Made by a program: the position numbers and the translations under genes. The notes below the pieces were generated by a model. The model ran no database searches and was not told the DNA's origin. It saw only the letters and a list, made by a program, of their open reading frames with translations. Positions 19,630-27,612 of a stretch of DNA of 64,000 nt are shown here, in pieces. This stretch comes from Brevundimonas sp. (GTDB lineage: Bacteria; Pseudomonadota; Alphaproteobacteria; Caulobacterales; Caulobacteraceae). Each line of letters starts with the position of its first letter. Within the stretch, counting starts at the first letter, position 1. The stretch is taken from the NCBI RefSeq assembly GCF_029946145.1, contig NZ_JAQSDY010000009.1, positions 242,412 through 306,411 on the forward strand. The letters run 5' to 3'.

Positions 19630-20553
19630 ATGGAAACGCTCTCCCACTCCCAGGTCGCCGCCTTCGAGGCCGTGCTCAATCGGGTCCCGGCGGAAGACCG
19701 CGCCCGGATCCACGCGCTGAAGGCCGCCGCCGCCGCGGCCGCCGAGGCCTCCGCACCCCATTGGGATTTCGACCAGCCCGGCCATCGCGCCGAGGAAGCG
19801 CTGGCCGAGGCCTTCGGCTTCGCCCTGACCGACGACCATCGCCGGGCCCTGATCGCCGTCTGGGCGCTGGAGATGCCGGCGCGGGTCCCCGCCGCCGACC
19901 TGCCGGCCGCCGTACTGGAGCTGTATCCGGAATGGATCCAGCGCCTGGCCGACTTCCTGACGGCCGCCGACAATCCCTATGACCGCGACTACTGGGCCAA
20001 GGACGTGCGCATTTCGCTGGTTCTCAGCGTGCCCGGCGCCCGCACCCAGATGATCGACCTCTCATCCCCCTTGGGGCCGGGCCAGGTGCTGCGCCACGCC
20101 CGCGAGGGCTGGGGCTGGTCGGTGATCCCGGCCTACGCCGCCGCCCAGGCCTGGAAGCCGTGGCTGGAGGTGCATACCGAGGCCCGCGAACTGTCCGATT
20201 TCAACGAGGCCGGCTGGGACCGCGCCTGGGCCACGGCCGCCGAGATCCTCAAGCGCCGCCCGGAGATGGCCGGCATGCTGGGCTCCAGCTGGTTCTACGA
20301 TCCGCCGCTGGAGCGGATCAGCCCGCGTCTGGCCTATCTGCGCGTCAATCCGCTGAAGCACGGCGCCTTCCTGCTGCATCAGGGTCCGGGCGACATCCAC
20401 ACCCAACGTGCCGCGACCTCGTCGCCGACCCGCACCGCCCTGATCGAAAAGGGCGAATACACGGCCCGCTCATGGATCGTCGCCTGGCCCCGCGCCGCGC
20501 TGATCAAGTGGGCGGAGGGGCGGATGGCTCAGGGGATGGCGGAAGCGGCCTGA
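19630..20553 (+). CDS. hypothetical protein, 307 aa
   Basis: A soluble, Ala/Trp-rich protein with no signal peptide and no membrane segment. It starts METLSHSQVAAFEAVLNRVP and contains a conserved-looking core around residues 115-165 (YWAKDVRISLVLSVPGARTQMIDL, then GPGQVLRHAREGWGW) and a PLERISPRLAYLRVNPLKHG block. I do not recognise the family. Codon use and GC match the neighbours, and the reading frame is uninterrupted, so it is a real gene. It is convergent with the polysaccharide deacetylase gene across a palindromic repeat. Confidence 0.75.
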   Translation: METLSHSQVAAFEAVLNRVPAEDRARIHALKAAAAAAAEASAPHWDFDQPGHRAEEALAEAFGFALTDDHRRALIAVWALEMPARVPAADLPAAVLELYPEWIQRLADFLTAADNPYDRDYWAKDVRISLVLSVPGARTQMIDLSSPLGPGQVLRHAREGWGWSVIPAYAAAQAWKPWLEVHTEARELSDFNEAGWDRAWATAAEILKRRPEMAGMLGSSWFYDPPLERISPRLAYLRVNPLKHGAFLLHQGPGDIHTQRAATSSPTRTALIEKGEYTARSWIVAWPRAALIKWAEGRMAQGMAEAA

Positions 20554-20561
20554 CCTTATCT

Positions 20562-20695
20562 CCGCTCATCCCGGCGAAAGCCGGGACCCAGTGCTTTGGG
20601 TGATGCAGCGGCGGCGATGATCTCCGCCCGCCAGTCCTGAAACGCCGGCGTCAAGCTGGACAGAACCGGGTCCCGGCTTTCGCCGGGATGAGCGG
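20562..20695. repeat. palindromic repeat pair (CCGCTCATCCCGG family)
   Basis: Two 27-nt arms, 20562-20588 and 20669-20695, are exact reverse complements around an 80-nt spacer; each arm also holds its own small hairpin (CCCGGC-GAAA-GCCGGG type). A related single palindrome is at 27574-27605. It lies exactly between two converging genes, so it may also end transcription. Confidence 0.85.
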
Positions 20696-20697
20696 GT

Positions 20698-21450
20698 TTA
20701 TGCGCTGACCACGCCCCACGCCGCCCCCACCGGCAGCACCTCCAGCCCCGCCGCCTTCGCCGCTCGCAGCACCCGGTCCAGATCCTCCGGCGTGCAGCCA
20801 TAGTCCGTCGGCCGCTCGCTCACATCGTGCCCATAGGCCGTCAGCCAGCCCCGCCGGTCCGCCGCCTCGGCCATCAATCCCTCGAGGTCGTAGCCGGGCA
20901 GCCGCCGGCTCTCCAGCCCGATCGACCGGATCAGCGCCCGGTCCTCGCGCCCGGCGTTGACCCCGTCGCGCACCCCCCGCGCCAGATCGAACCGCCCGCG
21001 CACCACCCGCTTGCCTCCCACCGTCGCATCCCCGAACGGCCAGGCGAAGGTCGTCATCCGGTAGCCGTCCAGCCGCTCCGCCACCCACGCCGCATTGGTG
21101 TCGAGGCTCAGTTTCAGCGCCTCGGAGTCCATCCGCAGCGCGCTGGTGTGTCCGAAGGTGTGGCACCCGACCTCATGCCCCGCCGCATGCAGTTCCTGCA
21201 GATGCTCGACCCGGTACTGGTCGCGCTCCATGTTCACGCCGTCACAGAGGCCGCCGCACACATAGTAGGTCGCCCGGACCCCATGCGCGGCCAGCACCGG
21301 CCCCGCCTCGGTCCAGGCCGTAGCCGGAAAGTCGTCGAAGCTCAGTGAGAACACGCCCTTCGCCGGGGCGATCTCCACCGCCTCCACTGCGAGATAGCGC
21401 GCGGCCCGCCGGCGCATCTGGTCGATCTGCTTCATGCGCAGAGGATGCAC
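20698..21450 (-). CDS. polysaccharide deacetylase family (NodB-like) protein
   Basis: 250 residues with a NodB homology domain: motif 1 LSFDDFPAT with the catalytic and metal Asp pair, and motif 2 [17 protein letters not shown] holding the HxxxH metal ligands. The family removes N- or O-acyl groups from chitin-like or peptidoglycan sugars. There is no signal peptide, so it is predicted cytoplasmic or to be exported by another route. The best start is GTG 21450 with AAGGGCG upstream; ATG at 21435 ([11 protein letters not shown]) is the alternative. A stretch with a palindromic repeat pair separates it from glyQ. Confidence 0.85.
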   Translation of the reverse strand: MHPLRMKQIDQMRRRAARYLAVEAVEIAPAKGVFSLSFDDFPATAWTEAGPVLAAHGVRATYYVCGGLCDGVNMERDQYRVEHLQELHAAGHEVGCHTFGHTSALRMDSEALKLSLDTNAAWVAERLDGYRMTTFAWPFGDATVGGKRVVRGRFDLARGVRDGVNAGREDRALIRSIGLESRRLPGYDLEGLMAEAADRRGWLTAYGHDVSERPTDYGCTPEDLDRVLRAAKAAGLEVLPVGAAWGVVSA

Positions 21451-21466
21451 GGTCGCCCTTAAAATT

Positions 21467-21624
21467 CCTTCCCCCCTTGCGGGGGAAGGTGGCTCGCGGA
21501 GCGAGACGGATGGGGGTGAGACACCGCTCTGTCCGGCTGGCTTCTCACCGGCCAGATCATCCGCGGAACCAGCACCCCCATCCGACCGGCTCCGCCGGCC
21601 ACCTTCCCCCGTGGAGGGGGAAGG
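21467..21624. repeat. inverted pair of CCTTCCCCC-type palindromes upstream of glyQ
   Basis: A hairpin at 21467-21489 (CCTTCCCCC... GGGGGAAGG) followed by GGCTCGCGGAGCGAGACGGA and GGGGGTG, then the reverse-complement set CACCCCCATCC with the second hairpin at 21602-21624. It is the same family as those flanking the DUF559 gene and inside glyS. It lies between the deacetylase start and glyQ start. Confidence 0.85.
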
Positions 21625-21697
21625 GAGTCGGGGCTTCCCCGCTCAAGCCTGTCCGTCTAGGGTCCGCCGCCTTCTCCCCCGGACGAAAAAGCCACCC

Positions 21698-22585
21698 GTG
21701 ACCACCGAACCGCTCGCCTTCCAGGACTTGATCCTGACCCTCCACAAATACTGGGGCGATCAGGGCTGCGCCATTCTCCAGCCCTATGACATCGAGGTCG
21801 GCGCCGGCACCCTGCACCCGGCCACCGTGCTGCGCGCCCTTGGCCCGCGCCCGTGGAAGGCCGCCTACGTCCAGCCCAGCCGCCGTCCCGGCGACGGCCG
21901 CTACGGTGAAAATCCCAATAGATTACAACACTATTACCAGTATCAGGTGATCCTGAAGCCGAACCCCGAGAACCTGCAGGCCCTCTATCTCGGCTCGCTC
22001 GCCGCCATCGGCATCGATTCCAAGCTGCACGACATCCGCTTCGTCGAGGACGACTGGGAGAACCCCACCGTCGGCGCCTGGGGGCTGGGCTGGGAGGTCT
22101 GGTGCGACGGCATGGAGGTGACGCAGTTCACCTATTTCCAGGGCGTCGGCGGCATCGAGGTGGACGTGGTCTCGGGAGAACTGACCTATGGCCTTGAGCG
22201 TCTGGCCATGTACGTCCAGGGCGTAGACAACGTCTACGATCTGAAGTTCACCAGGGAGGGCCTGACCTATGGCGAGGTCTTCCTCGAGAACGAGCGTCAG
22301 CAGTCGGAAGCAAACTTCCACGGCTATGACGTCGACGGCCTGAAACGCCGCTTCGAGGACATGGTCGCCGAGGTCTCGCGCTTCCTCGCCATGAAGGGCC
22401 CGCAGGATCAGGCGCTGGTGCTGCCGGCCTATGACCAGGTGCTGAAGGCCAGCCACCTGTTCAACCTGATGGACGCCCGCGGCGCCATCGCCGTCGCCGA
22501 ACGCCAGAGCTACATCGGCCGCATCCGCGACCTCTGTAAGGCCTGCGCCACGGAATGGGTCGAGCAGGAGCGGGGCAGAGCATGA
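21698..22585 (+). CDS. glyQ: glycine--tRNA ligase alpha subunit
   Basis: GlyQ, with GlyS, forms the alpha2beta2 bacterial glycyl-tRNA synthetase; the alpha subunit holds the class II catalytic core that activates glycine. Strong signatures: [24 protein letters not shown], the [26 protein letters not shown] block (motif 2 region) and [19 protein letters not shown] (motif 3). 295 residues, normal length. The start is GTG at 21698 ([11 protein letters not shown]) just after a palindromic repeat region. Its stop overlaps the DUF559 start (ATGA). Confidence 0.97.
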   Translation: MTTEPLAFQDLILTLHKYWGDQGCAILQPYDIEVGAGTLHPATVLRALGPRPWKAAYVQPSRRPGDGRYGENPNRLQHYYQYQVILKPNPENLQALYLGSLAAIGIDSKLHDIRFVEDDWENPTVGAWGLGWEVWCDGMEVTQFTYFQGVGGIEVDVVSGELTYGLERLAMYVQGVDNVYDLKFTREGLTYGEVFLENERQQSEANFHGYDVDGLKRRFEDMVAEVSRFLAMKGPQDQALVLPAYDQVLKASHLFNLMDARGAIAVAERQSYIGRIRDLCKACATEWVEQERGRA

Positions 22586-23076
22586 TCACCGACGGCGATA
22601 ACGCCGCTCCCTTCCCCCTGGAGGGGGGAAGGGCCGGGGATGGGGGTGGAGGTGGTTCCACCGCCGCCCGTCCGACCCGCGTCGCGTCCGGCGCGATCGA
22701 ACGCGCCCGTCGCCTGCGTCAGGAACAGACCGTCGCCGAACGCATCCTTTGGGAAGCCTTGCGCCCCCTGAAGATGAATTTTCGCCGCCAGACCCCCGTT
22801 GGCCGCTACGTCGCCGACTTCGCCCACCTCGGCTCGCGCCTGATCATCGAAGTGGACGGGCCGCATCATGAACTGCCAGAGCGTCAGGCGCGCGGCGCCG
22901 AGCGCACCGCCTGGCTCAAGACCGGAGGCTTCCGCGTCATCCGTTTCCCTGAACGTCAGGTGCGAAACGACCTGAACACGGTCATCGAGCGGATCGTGGC
23001 TGAAGCAGCACCACCCCCATCCCCAACCCTTCCCCCCTCCAGGGGGAAGGGAGTCCCACGGTACGACGTCCGGTAA
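22582..23076 (+). CDS. DUF559 endonuclease-like protein framed by palindromic repeats
   Basis: 164 residues. The core, about residues 38-142, is a DUF559 domain, related to very-short-patch repair endonucleases of the PD-(D/E)xK fold: [16 protein letters not shown] provides the Asp, then [11 protein letters not shown] the acidic pair and His, and [12 protein letters not shown] closes the fold. The ends are unusual: residues 10-25 ([16 protein letters not shown]) and the last about 20 ([15 protein letters not shown]) are translated repeat DNA. Start ATG 22582 overlaps glyQ stop, and the stop overlaps glyS start (TAATG), so it is coupled into a glyQ-DUF559-glyS operon. Function unproven; nuclease activity is inferred from fold. 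Confidence 0.85.
   Translation: MITDGDNAAPFPLEGGRAGDGGGGGSTAARPTRVASGAIERARRLRQEQTVAERILWEALRPLKMNFRRQTPVGRYVADFAHLGSRLIIEVDGPHHELPERQARGAERTAWLKTGGFRVIRFPERQVRNDLNTVIERIVAEAAPPPSPTLPPSRGKGVPRYDVR
22609..22655 (+). repeat. palindromic element, left copy at the DUF559 gene
   Basis: Element CCCTTCCCCCTGGAGGGGGG AAGGG plus a GGGGATGGGGGTGG tail. Its reverse complement is at 23011-23051 after the DUF559 core, and a close copy in the same orientation and the same reading frame is at 24309-24350 in glyS. It encodes PFPLEGGR here. Confidence 0.9.
23011..23051 (-). repeat. palindromic element, right inverted copy at the DUF559 gene
   Basis: CCACCCCCATCCCC then an AACCCTTCCCCCC/TCC/AGGGGGAAGGG hairpin, the inverted counterpart of 22609-22655. 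It supplies the C-terminal residues of the DUF559 protein and lies 25 nt before the glyS start. The two copies bracket about 355 nt of DUF559 core. Confidence 0.9.
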
Positions 23077-25337
23077 TGCCCCAGCTCCTTCTCGAACTGT
23101 TCTCGGAAGAGATCCCCGCCCGCATGCAACAGGGCGCCGCGCGCGACCTCGAACGCATGGCCGCCGAGCGCCTCAAGGCGGCCGGGCTGACGTATGAGGC
23201 CCTGACGACCTTCGCCGGTCCGCGCCGCCTGACCCTCGTCGTCGAGGGTCTGCCCGCCGCCACGCCGGACCGCGAGGAAGAGCTCAAGGGTCCGCGCACC
23301 TCGGCCCCGGAACAGGCGCTGGACGGCTTCCTGCGCAAGACCGGCCTGACGAAGGACCAGCTGAGCGAACGCGACGGCGTCTGGTTCGCCGTCCTCAGCC
23401 AGAAGGGCCAGCCGACCACCGCCCTGATCCCCGACATGGTCGACGCCATCGTGCGCGGCTTCCCCTGGCCCAAGTCGATGCGCTGGGGTTCCGGAACCCT
23501 GCGCTGGATCCGGCCGCTGAAGCGGATCGTCGCCCTGTTCGACGGCCATGTGGTCCCGTTCGAGATCGACGGCGTCGCCAGCGGCGACCTGACCGAAGGC
23601 CATCGCTTCCTCGGCTGCGGCCGTCCGTTCGCGGTCAAGGACTTCGCCGACTACCGCGCGAAGCTGGAAAGCGACTTCGTCCTGCTCGACGTCGCCGACC
23701 GCAAGCTGCGCATCCTCGACGGCGCCACGGCCGCCTGCGCGGCCAGGGGTCTGGCGCTGGTCGACGACGACGGCCTGCTGGACGAGGTGGCGGGCCTGGC
23801 CGAATGGCCGACGCCGATCCTGGGCGACATGGACCCGCGCTTCCTGACCCTGCCGCCGGAGGTGATCCGGCTGTCGATGAAGGTGCACCAGAAATATTTC
23901 GCCGTCCGCGATCCCGCGGTCCACGGCCTCGCCCCCCATTTCGTCGTGGTCGCCAATATCGAGGCCACCGACGGCGGCGTGGCCTTGGCCGCCGGCAACA
24001 GCCGCGTCCTCTCGGCCCGCCTCGACGACGCCCGCTTCTTCTGGGACGAGGACCTGAAGACCGGCTTCGAGGTCTGGTCCAAGAAGCTGGAAGGCGTCAC
24101 CTTCCACGCCAGGCTCGGCACGCTCGCCGAGCGCGTCGAACGCATCGCCGCCCTGGCCCGCGAGATCGCCCCGCTGGTCGGCGCCGATCCCGATCAGGCC
24201 GAACAGGCCGCGCGTCTGGCCAAGGCCGACCTGTCCTCCGCCATGGTCGGGGAGTTCCCCGAACTGCAGGGGGTGATGGGCGGCTACTATGTCGCCGCAC
24301 TCAAGAAGCCCTTCCCCCTGGAGGGGGGAAGGGTTGGGATGGGGGTGGAGGATGTGGCTCCAAACGCGGTGTCCGCCGCGTCGACCACCGCGCCTGCCAC
24401 CTCGGCCGCCACCCCCATCCCCGGCCCTTCCCCCCTCCAGGGGGAAGGGGGCGAACTGGCCGACGCCGTCCGCGACCACTACAAGCCGCAGGGCCCGGCC
24501 GACTCCGTGCCGACCGCGCCGCTGACCGTGGCGGTGGCCCTGGCCGACAAGCTGGACACCTTGGTCGGCTTTTTTGCCATCGACGAGAAGCCGACGGGGT
24601 CGAAGGATCCGTTCGCGCTTAGGCGTGCGGCGCTGGGGGTGATCCGGCTGGTGCTTGAAAACGGCATCCGGATGCCGCTGCCCGGACCCGCGATCAGCAC
24701 ATTCTGGATGCTTCCAGAGGCCACCATTCTTCCGGTGGGCACCATGCCTGCTGCAGCGATCGATTTCATTAGCCACGGAAGTCAGTTCCAGCGGGAAGTC
24801 TATGGTCCTGTTGAGCGCGATATGCAGGCCTTCTTCGCCGACCGCCTGAAGGTCCTCCTCCGCGATCAGGGCAAGCGCCACGATCTCGTCGACGCCGTCT
24901 TCGCCCTCGGCGACGACGACCTCGTCCGCATCGTGCGCCGCGTCGAGGCCCTTGACGCCTTCCTCGCCACCGACGATGGCGCGAACCTGCTGGCCGGGTA
25001 CAAGCGGGCGTCCAACATCCTCAGGGCCGAGGAGAAGAAGGGCGCCGTGCCGACCGGCATGGTCGAGACCGGCCTGCCCGACCAGCCCGAGGCCGAGACG
25101 ACCCTGGCCTTCGCCGCCGCCGCCGCCGCCACCGCCGTGGACGCGGCGCTGGAGACCGAGGATTTCGCCGCCGCCATGACGGCCCTGTCGCGCCTGCGCG
25201 CCCCGGTGGACGCCTTCTTCGACAAGGTGATGGTCAACTCCGACGTCCCCGCCGAACGCGACAACCGGCTGAAGCTGCTCGGCCAGGTGCGCGCGGTGAT
25301 GGGCCGGGTGGCGGACTTCGGACAGATCGCGGGCTAG
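23076..25337 (+). CDS. glyS: glycine--tRNA ligase beta subunit with in-frame repeat insertion
   Basis: GlyS binds tRNA-Gly in the alpha2beta2 synthetase. N-terminal [22 protein letters not shown] and GVWFAVLSQKGQP, and the C-terminal LADKLDTLVGFFAIDEKPTGSKDPFALRRA, HD-like and anticodon-binding regions are all present. At 753 residues it is about 50-60 longer than usual. The excess is residues about 412-458 ([13 protein letters not shown] ... [14 protein letters not shown]), exactly the 141-nt palindromic repeat pair at 24309-24449. The insertion falls between MGGYYVAALKK and LADAVRDHYKP, a variable loop in the family, and keeps the frame open, so the protein should still work. Confidence 0.96.
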   Translation: MPQLLLELFSEEIPARMQQGAARDLERMAAERLKAAGLTYEALTTFAGPRRLTLVVEGLPAATPDREEELKGPRTSAPEQALDGFLRKTGLTKDQLSERDGVWFAVLSQKGQPTTALIPDMVDAIVRGFPWPKSMRWGSGTLRWIRPLKRIVALFDGHVVPFEIDGVASGDLTEGHRFLGCGRPFAVKDFADYRAKLESDFVLLDVADRKLRILDGATAACAARGLALVDDDGLLDEVAGLAEWPTPILGDMDPRFLTLPPEVIRLSMKVHQKYFAVRDPAVHGLAPHFVVVANIEATDGGVALAAGNSRVLSARLDDARFFWDEDLKTGFEVWSKKLEGVTFHARLGTLAERVERIAALAREIAPLVGADPDQAEQAARLAKADLSSAMVGEFPELQGVMGGYYVAALKKPFPLEGGRVGMGVEDVAPNAVSAASTTAPATSAATPIPGPSPLQGEGGELADAVRDHYKPQGPADSVPTAPLTVAVALADKLDTLVGFFAIDEKPTGSKDPFALRRAALGVIRLVLENGIRMPLPGPAISTFWMLPEATILPVGTMPAAAIDFISHGSQFQREVYGPVERDMQAFFADRLKVLLRDQGKRHDLVDAVFALGDDDLVRIVRRVEALDAFLATDDGANLLAGYKRASNILRAEEKKGAVPTGMVETGLPDQPEAETTLAFAAAAAATAVDAALETEDFAAAMTALSRLRAPVDAFFDKVMVNSDVPAERDNRLKLLGQVRAVMGRVADFGQIAG
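24309..24449. repeat. inverted palindromic pair inside glyS coding sequence
   Basis: Left element 24309-24350 and right inverted element 24410-24449, separated by about 59 nt of non-repeat spacer (24351-24409). Both are nearly identical to the elements around the DUF559 gene. The whole 141-nt block is a multiple of three and stop-free in the glyS frame. Confidence 0.93.
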
Positions 25338-25350
25338 GGCGCGCACCGCC

Positions 25351-25531
25351 CGTCTCCTCCCCACGCAGTGGGGAGGGGGACCGCGCGGGCGACTCAGCCC
25401 GCGTGGTGGAGGGGGCGACTCGGTGTGAGGGGATGAGCGATCCACCGGCCCCGCCGGCGTCGCCCCCTCCGTCTCGTCGGCTGCGCCTCCGATCCACCTC
25501 CCCATTCGCTCCGCGAACAGGGAGGAGACGG
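25351..25531. repeat. second palindromic composite (CGTCTCCTCCCC family)
   Basis: Left part 25351-25380 (CGTCTCCTCCCC-ACGCAGT-GGGGAGGGG) and right part 25497-25531 (CCTCCCC ... AGGGAGGAGACGG) are inverted; internal GGTGGAGGGGGCGA and TCGCCCCCTCC also pair. It fills the gap between glyS and the convergent GDPD gene and may act as terminator. The architecture resembles the glyQS repeats, the sequence differs. Confidence 0.8.
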
Positions 25532-25550
25532 ACTCTCACGAGCAGGGGCG

Positions 25551-26540
25551 TCAGTCCCGGGCCAGCCCCGGCTGATCCATGAAGGCGGCGTCCAGCCCGT
25601 ACCCCGCGAACCGCGCCAGCCGCTCGCGCAGCCGCCCGTGCGCCGCCGGCGCCTCGCCGACCCGGTCGCCCTCGGGCAGGAAGGCGTTCTCGGCGCGGAA
25701 GGTCCAGCCGGCGACCTTCAGCCCCGCGGCGTGGGCGTCGGTGATCAGGCGGGTGGGGTCGCCGGGCGTCGGCTCGATCAGGGCCGTGTCGGCGCCGATC
25801 CAGTCTGCATAGACCGCGACCTCGGCCAGACCCCCGGGCGTCGTCATGGCGGCGTAGCTCAGCTCCGGCCGGTCGAACGGCCCGCCGGACGCGGCGACCA
25901 GTTGCAGCAGGGGCGTGGCGATCCGGGCCCGCAATCGTTGCAGCGGCCCGACCTCGAAACACTGGACGATCACCGGGGCGTCGGCCCCGGCCAGTCCCCG
26001 GCGCTCCAGCCCGGTCACGAAGGCGTCCTCCATCGGCAGGCCCAGGGCGGCGAAATACGTCGGGTGCTTGAGCTCCGGCGCCACGCCGACGCCCGCGCTC
26101 GCGGCGATGTCCAGCACCTCCTCGAAGGTCAGGATCGGCTCCTGACCATCGAAGGCGGTGTTGGCGGGCCGCAGCTCGGGCAGGCGCTCGCGGGCCCGCA
26201 GTGTCTTCAGTTCGACGAGGGTGAAGTCCTCGGTGAACCAGCCGGTCATGGGCTCGCCATCGACGGTCTTCGTCGCGCGGCGGCCGGCGAACTCCGGGCG
26301 GGCGGCGACATCCGTCGTGCCGCCGATCTCGTTCTCGTGGCGCACGATCAGAACGCCGTCGCGGCTCATCACCAGATCGGGCTCGATGAAATCCGCGCCC
26401 TGCCGGATGGCCAGTTCATAGGCCGCGCGCGTGTGCTCGGGCCGTTCGCCCGAGGCCCCGCGATGGGCGATGATCAACGGATGGGCCAGCACCGGACTCC
26501 CGGTCAGGAAAAGCAACGCCGCGAGGATGAGCCGGATCAT
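25551..26540 (-). CDS. glycerophosphodiester phosphodiesterase family protein, secreted
   Basis: 329 residues with a signal peptide (MIRLILAALLFLTGSPVLAH) and a GDPD TIM barrel. IAHRGASGERPEHTRAAYELAI holds the catalytic His and Arg, DFIEPDLVMSRDGVLIVRHE holds the metal-binding Glu/Asp and the second catalytic His. It should release glycerol-3-phosphate from glycerophosphodiesters in the periplasm, as GlpQ does. It is convergent with glyS and lies just downstream of the next gene on the same strand. Confidence 0.93.
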   Translation of the reverse strand: MIRLILAALLFLTGSPVLAHPLIIAHRGASGERPEHTRAAYELAIRQGADFIEPDLVMSRDGVLIVRHENEIGGTTDVAARPEFAGRRATKTVDGEPMTGWFTEDFTLVELKTLRARERLPELRPANTAFDGQEPILTFEEVLDIAASAGVGVAPELKHPTYFAALGLPMEDAFVTGLERRGLAGADAPVIVQCFEVGPLQRLRARIATPLLQLVAASGGPFDRPELSYAAMTTPGGLAEVAVYADWIGADTALIEPTPGDPTRLITDAHAAGLKVAGWTFRAENAFLPEGDRVGEAPAAHGRLRERLARFAGYGLDAAFMDQPGLARD

Positions 26541-26579
26541 GCCCGGGCGGTAGCCGCGGGCGATGACGGCCTGATGACG

Positions 26580-27485
26580 TCAGGCCCCCAGGATCCAGCC
26601 TTCTTCCTGCTCGACGCGCGCGATCAGGGTCTCGTCCGCGCCCCTGGGCGGGGCGAAGGCGGCGGACAGGGCTCCCGCCTCGTCCAGTCTGGCGAAATGC
26701 TCGGCGGTGACGCGGACCTGGGCCTGATCCTTGAACTCGCCTGCGTTCGGCTTCGCGTCGAACATCGACGGGTAGACCTCGACCACCAGCGCCGACAGCG
26801 GCTCGACGTCGGCCGTGTCCAGAGCCCGCCAGCCAGTGCCGAACGGCCAGACCGCGCCCGACGGCCCCAGGCTTTCCAGCAGGCGGCGCACGGCCGGGAT
26901 GCCGACAAGGGTCTGGCCGCCGACGGCGCCCGCGCCATGCATCTGCCACACCGACTTGGGCTGCAGCTTGCCCTTGCGCACCGCGTCCTGGGTCGCCCGA
27001 TATTCCGGGATGTCGGCCCCGGCGCCCGCCGGCGGCTTGGTCGTGGTCAGCCAGCGCTGCGCCTGATTGGCCGGCGCGCCCCACAGCGGCCAGGCCTCGT
27101 CGGTCATCAGCCGGTTCATCTTGGCCGCGACCTGATAGCGATTGTTGGTGTTGTCGGCCTTGTCGACCACGTTGGAGGCGATGAATTTCCACATCGCCGA
27201 CCAGGGCGTCCCGGTCAGCTTCAGCCGCGCGGCCGTGCCGGCGGGATAGCCGAAGTTGAAGTCGAACCCGACCAGCACCCGGTCGCCGCGCTTGCGGTGC
27301 TCGGCCAGCAATGAGGCCAGCAGCTTCTCGCCCTCGGCCCGCGTGGCGACGTTGTGGGTCTCGGTATAGAGGCGGAAACGCACGTCGCGCTTGGCCACGC
27401 CGATCCAGACCGAACCGTCGCCCAGCTTCTTGCCCTCGGCGGCGGTCCAGTCAGCGATGATGTAGGCGTCGAAAAGGCGGGCCAC
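26580..27485 (-). CDS. DUF429-like predicted RNase H-fold protein
   Basis: 301 residues, cytoplasmic. The pattern of acidic residues, IIADWTAAEG near the N-terminus, LVGFDFNFGYPAGTA around 75-90 and LVVEVYPSMF around 245, fits the RNase H-like fold of DUF429-type proteins. NTNNRYQVAAKMN, PLWGAPANQ and KSVWQMHGAGAVGGQTLVGIPAV are further conserved-looking blocks. Homologues in related genomes have sometimes been labelled as cobalamin-related; nothing here supports a cofactor role, and I would leave the function open. Confidence 0.5.
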   Translation of the reverse strand: MARLFDAYIIADWTAAEGKKLGDGSVWIGVAKRDVRFRLYTETHNVATRAEGEKLLASLLAEHRKRGDRVLVGFDFNFGYPAGTAARLKLTGTPWSAMWKFIASNVVDKADNTNNRYQVAAKMNRLMTDEAWPLWGAPANQAQRWLTTTKPPAGAGADIPEYRATQDAVRKGKLQPKSVWQMHGAGAVGGQTLVGIPAVRRLLESLGPSGAVWPFGTGWRALDTADVEPLSALVVEVYPSMFDAKPNAGEFKDQAQVRVTAEHFARLDEAGALSAAFAPPRGADETLIARVEQEEGWILGA

Positions 27486-27573
27486 GGGGGGCGCTCCGGA
27501 ATACTCAGGCGGCAGGGATGGGGGGTTCTAGCCGTCCGCCCGGTGTAGCGGCAATGGCAAGGACCCAAATCAT

Positions 27574-27605
27574 CCGCTCATCCCGGCTTTCGCCGGGATG
27601 AGCGG
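27574..27605. repeat. single palindrome, CCGCTCATCCCGG family
   Basis: A near-perfect 32-nt palindrome: CCGCTCATCCCGGC and GCCGGGATGAGCGG around TTTC/CGCC centre bases. It matches the arms at 20562-20695 and lies between the upstream end of the DUF429-like gene and the stop of the next gene on the same strand. Confidence 0.85.
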
Positions 27606-27612
27606 AACGGGT

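Noticed and set aside
22956..25505. 849-codon minus-strand frame opposite glyS
   Set aside because: A shadow of glyS and of the repeats, with long Gly/Arg runs; nothing supports translation.
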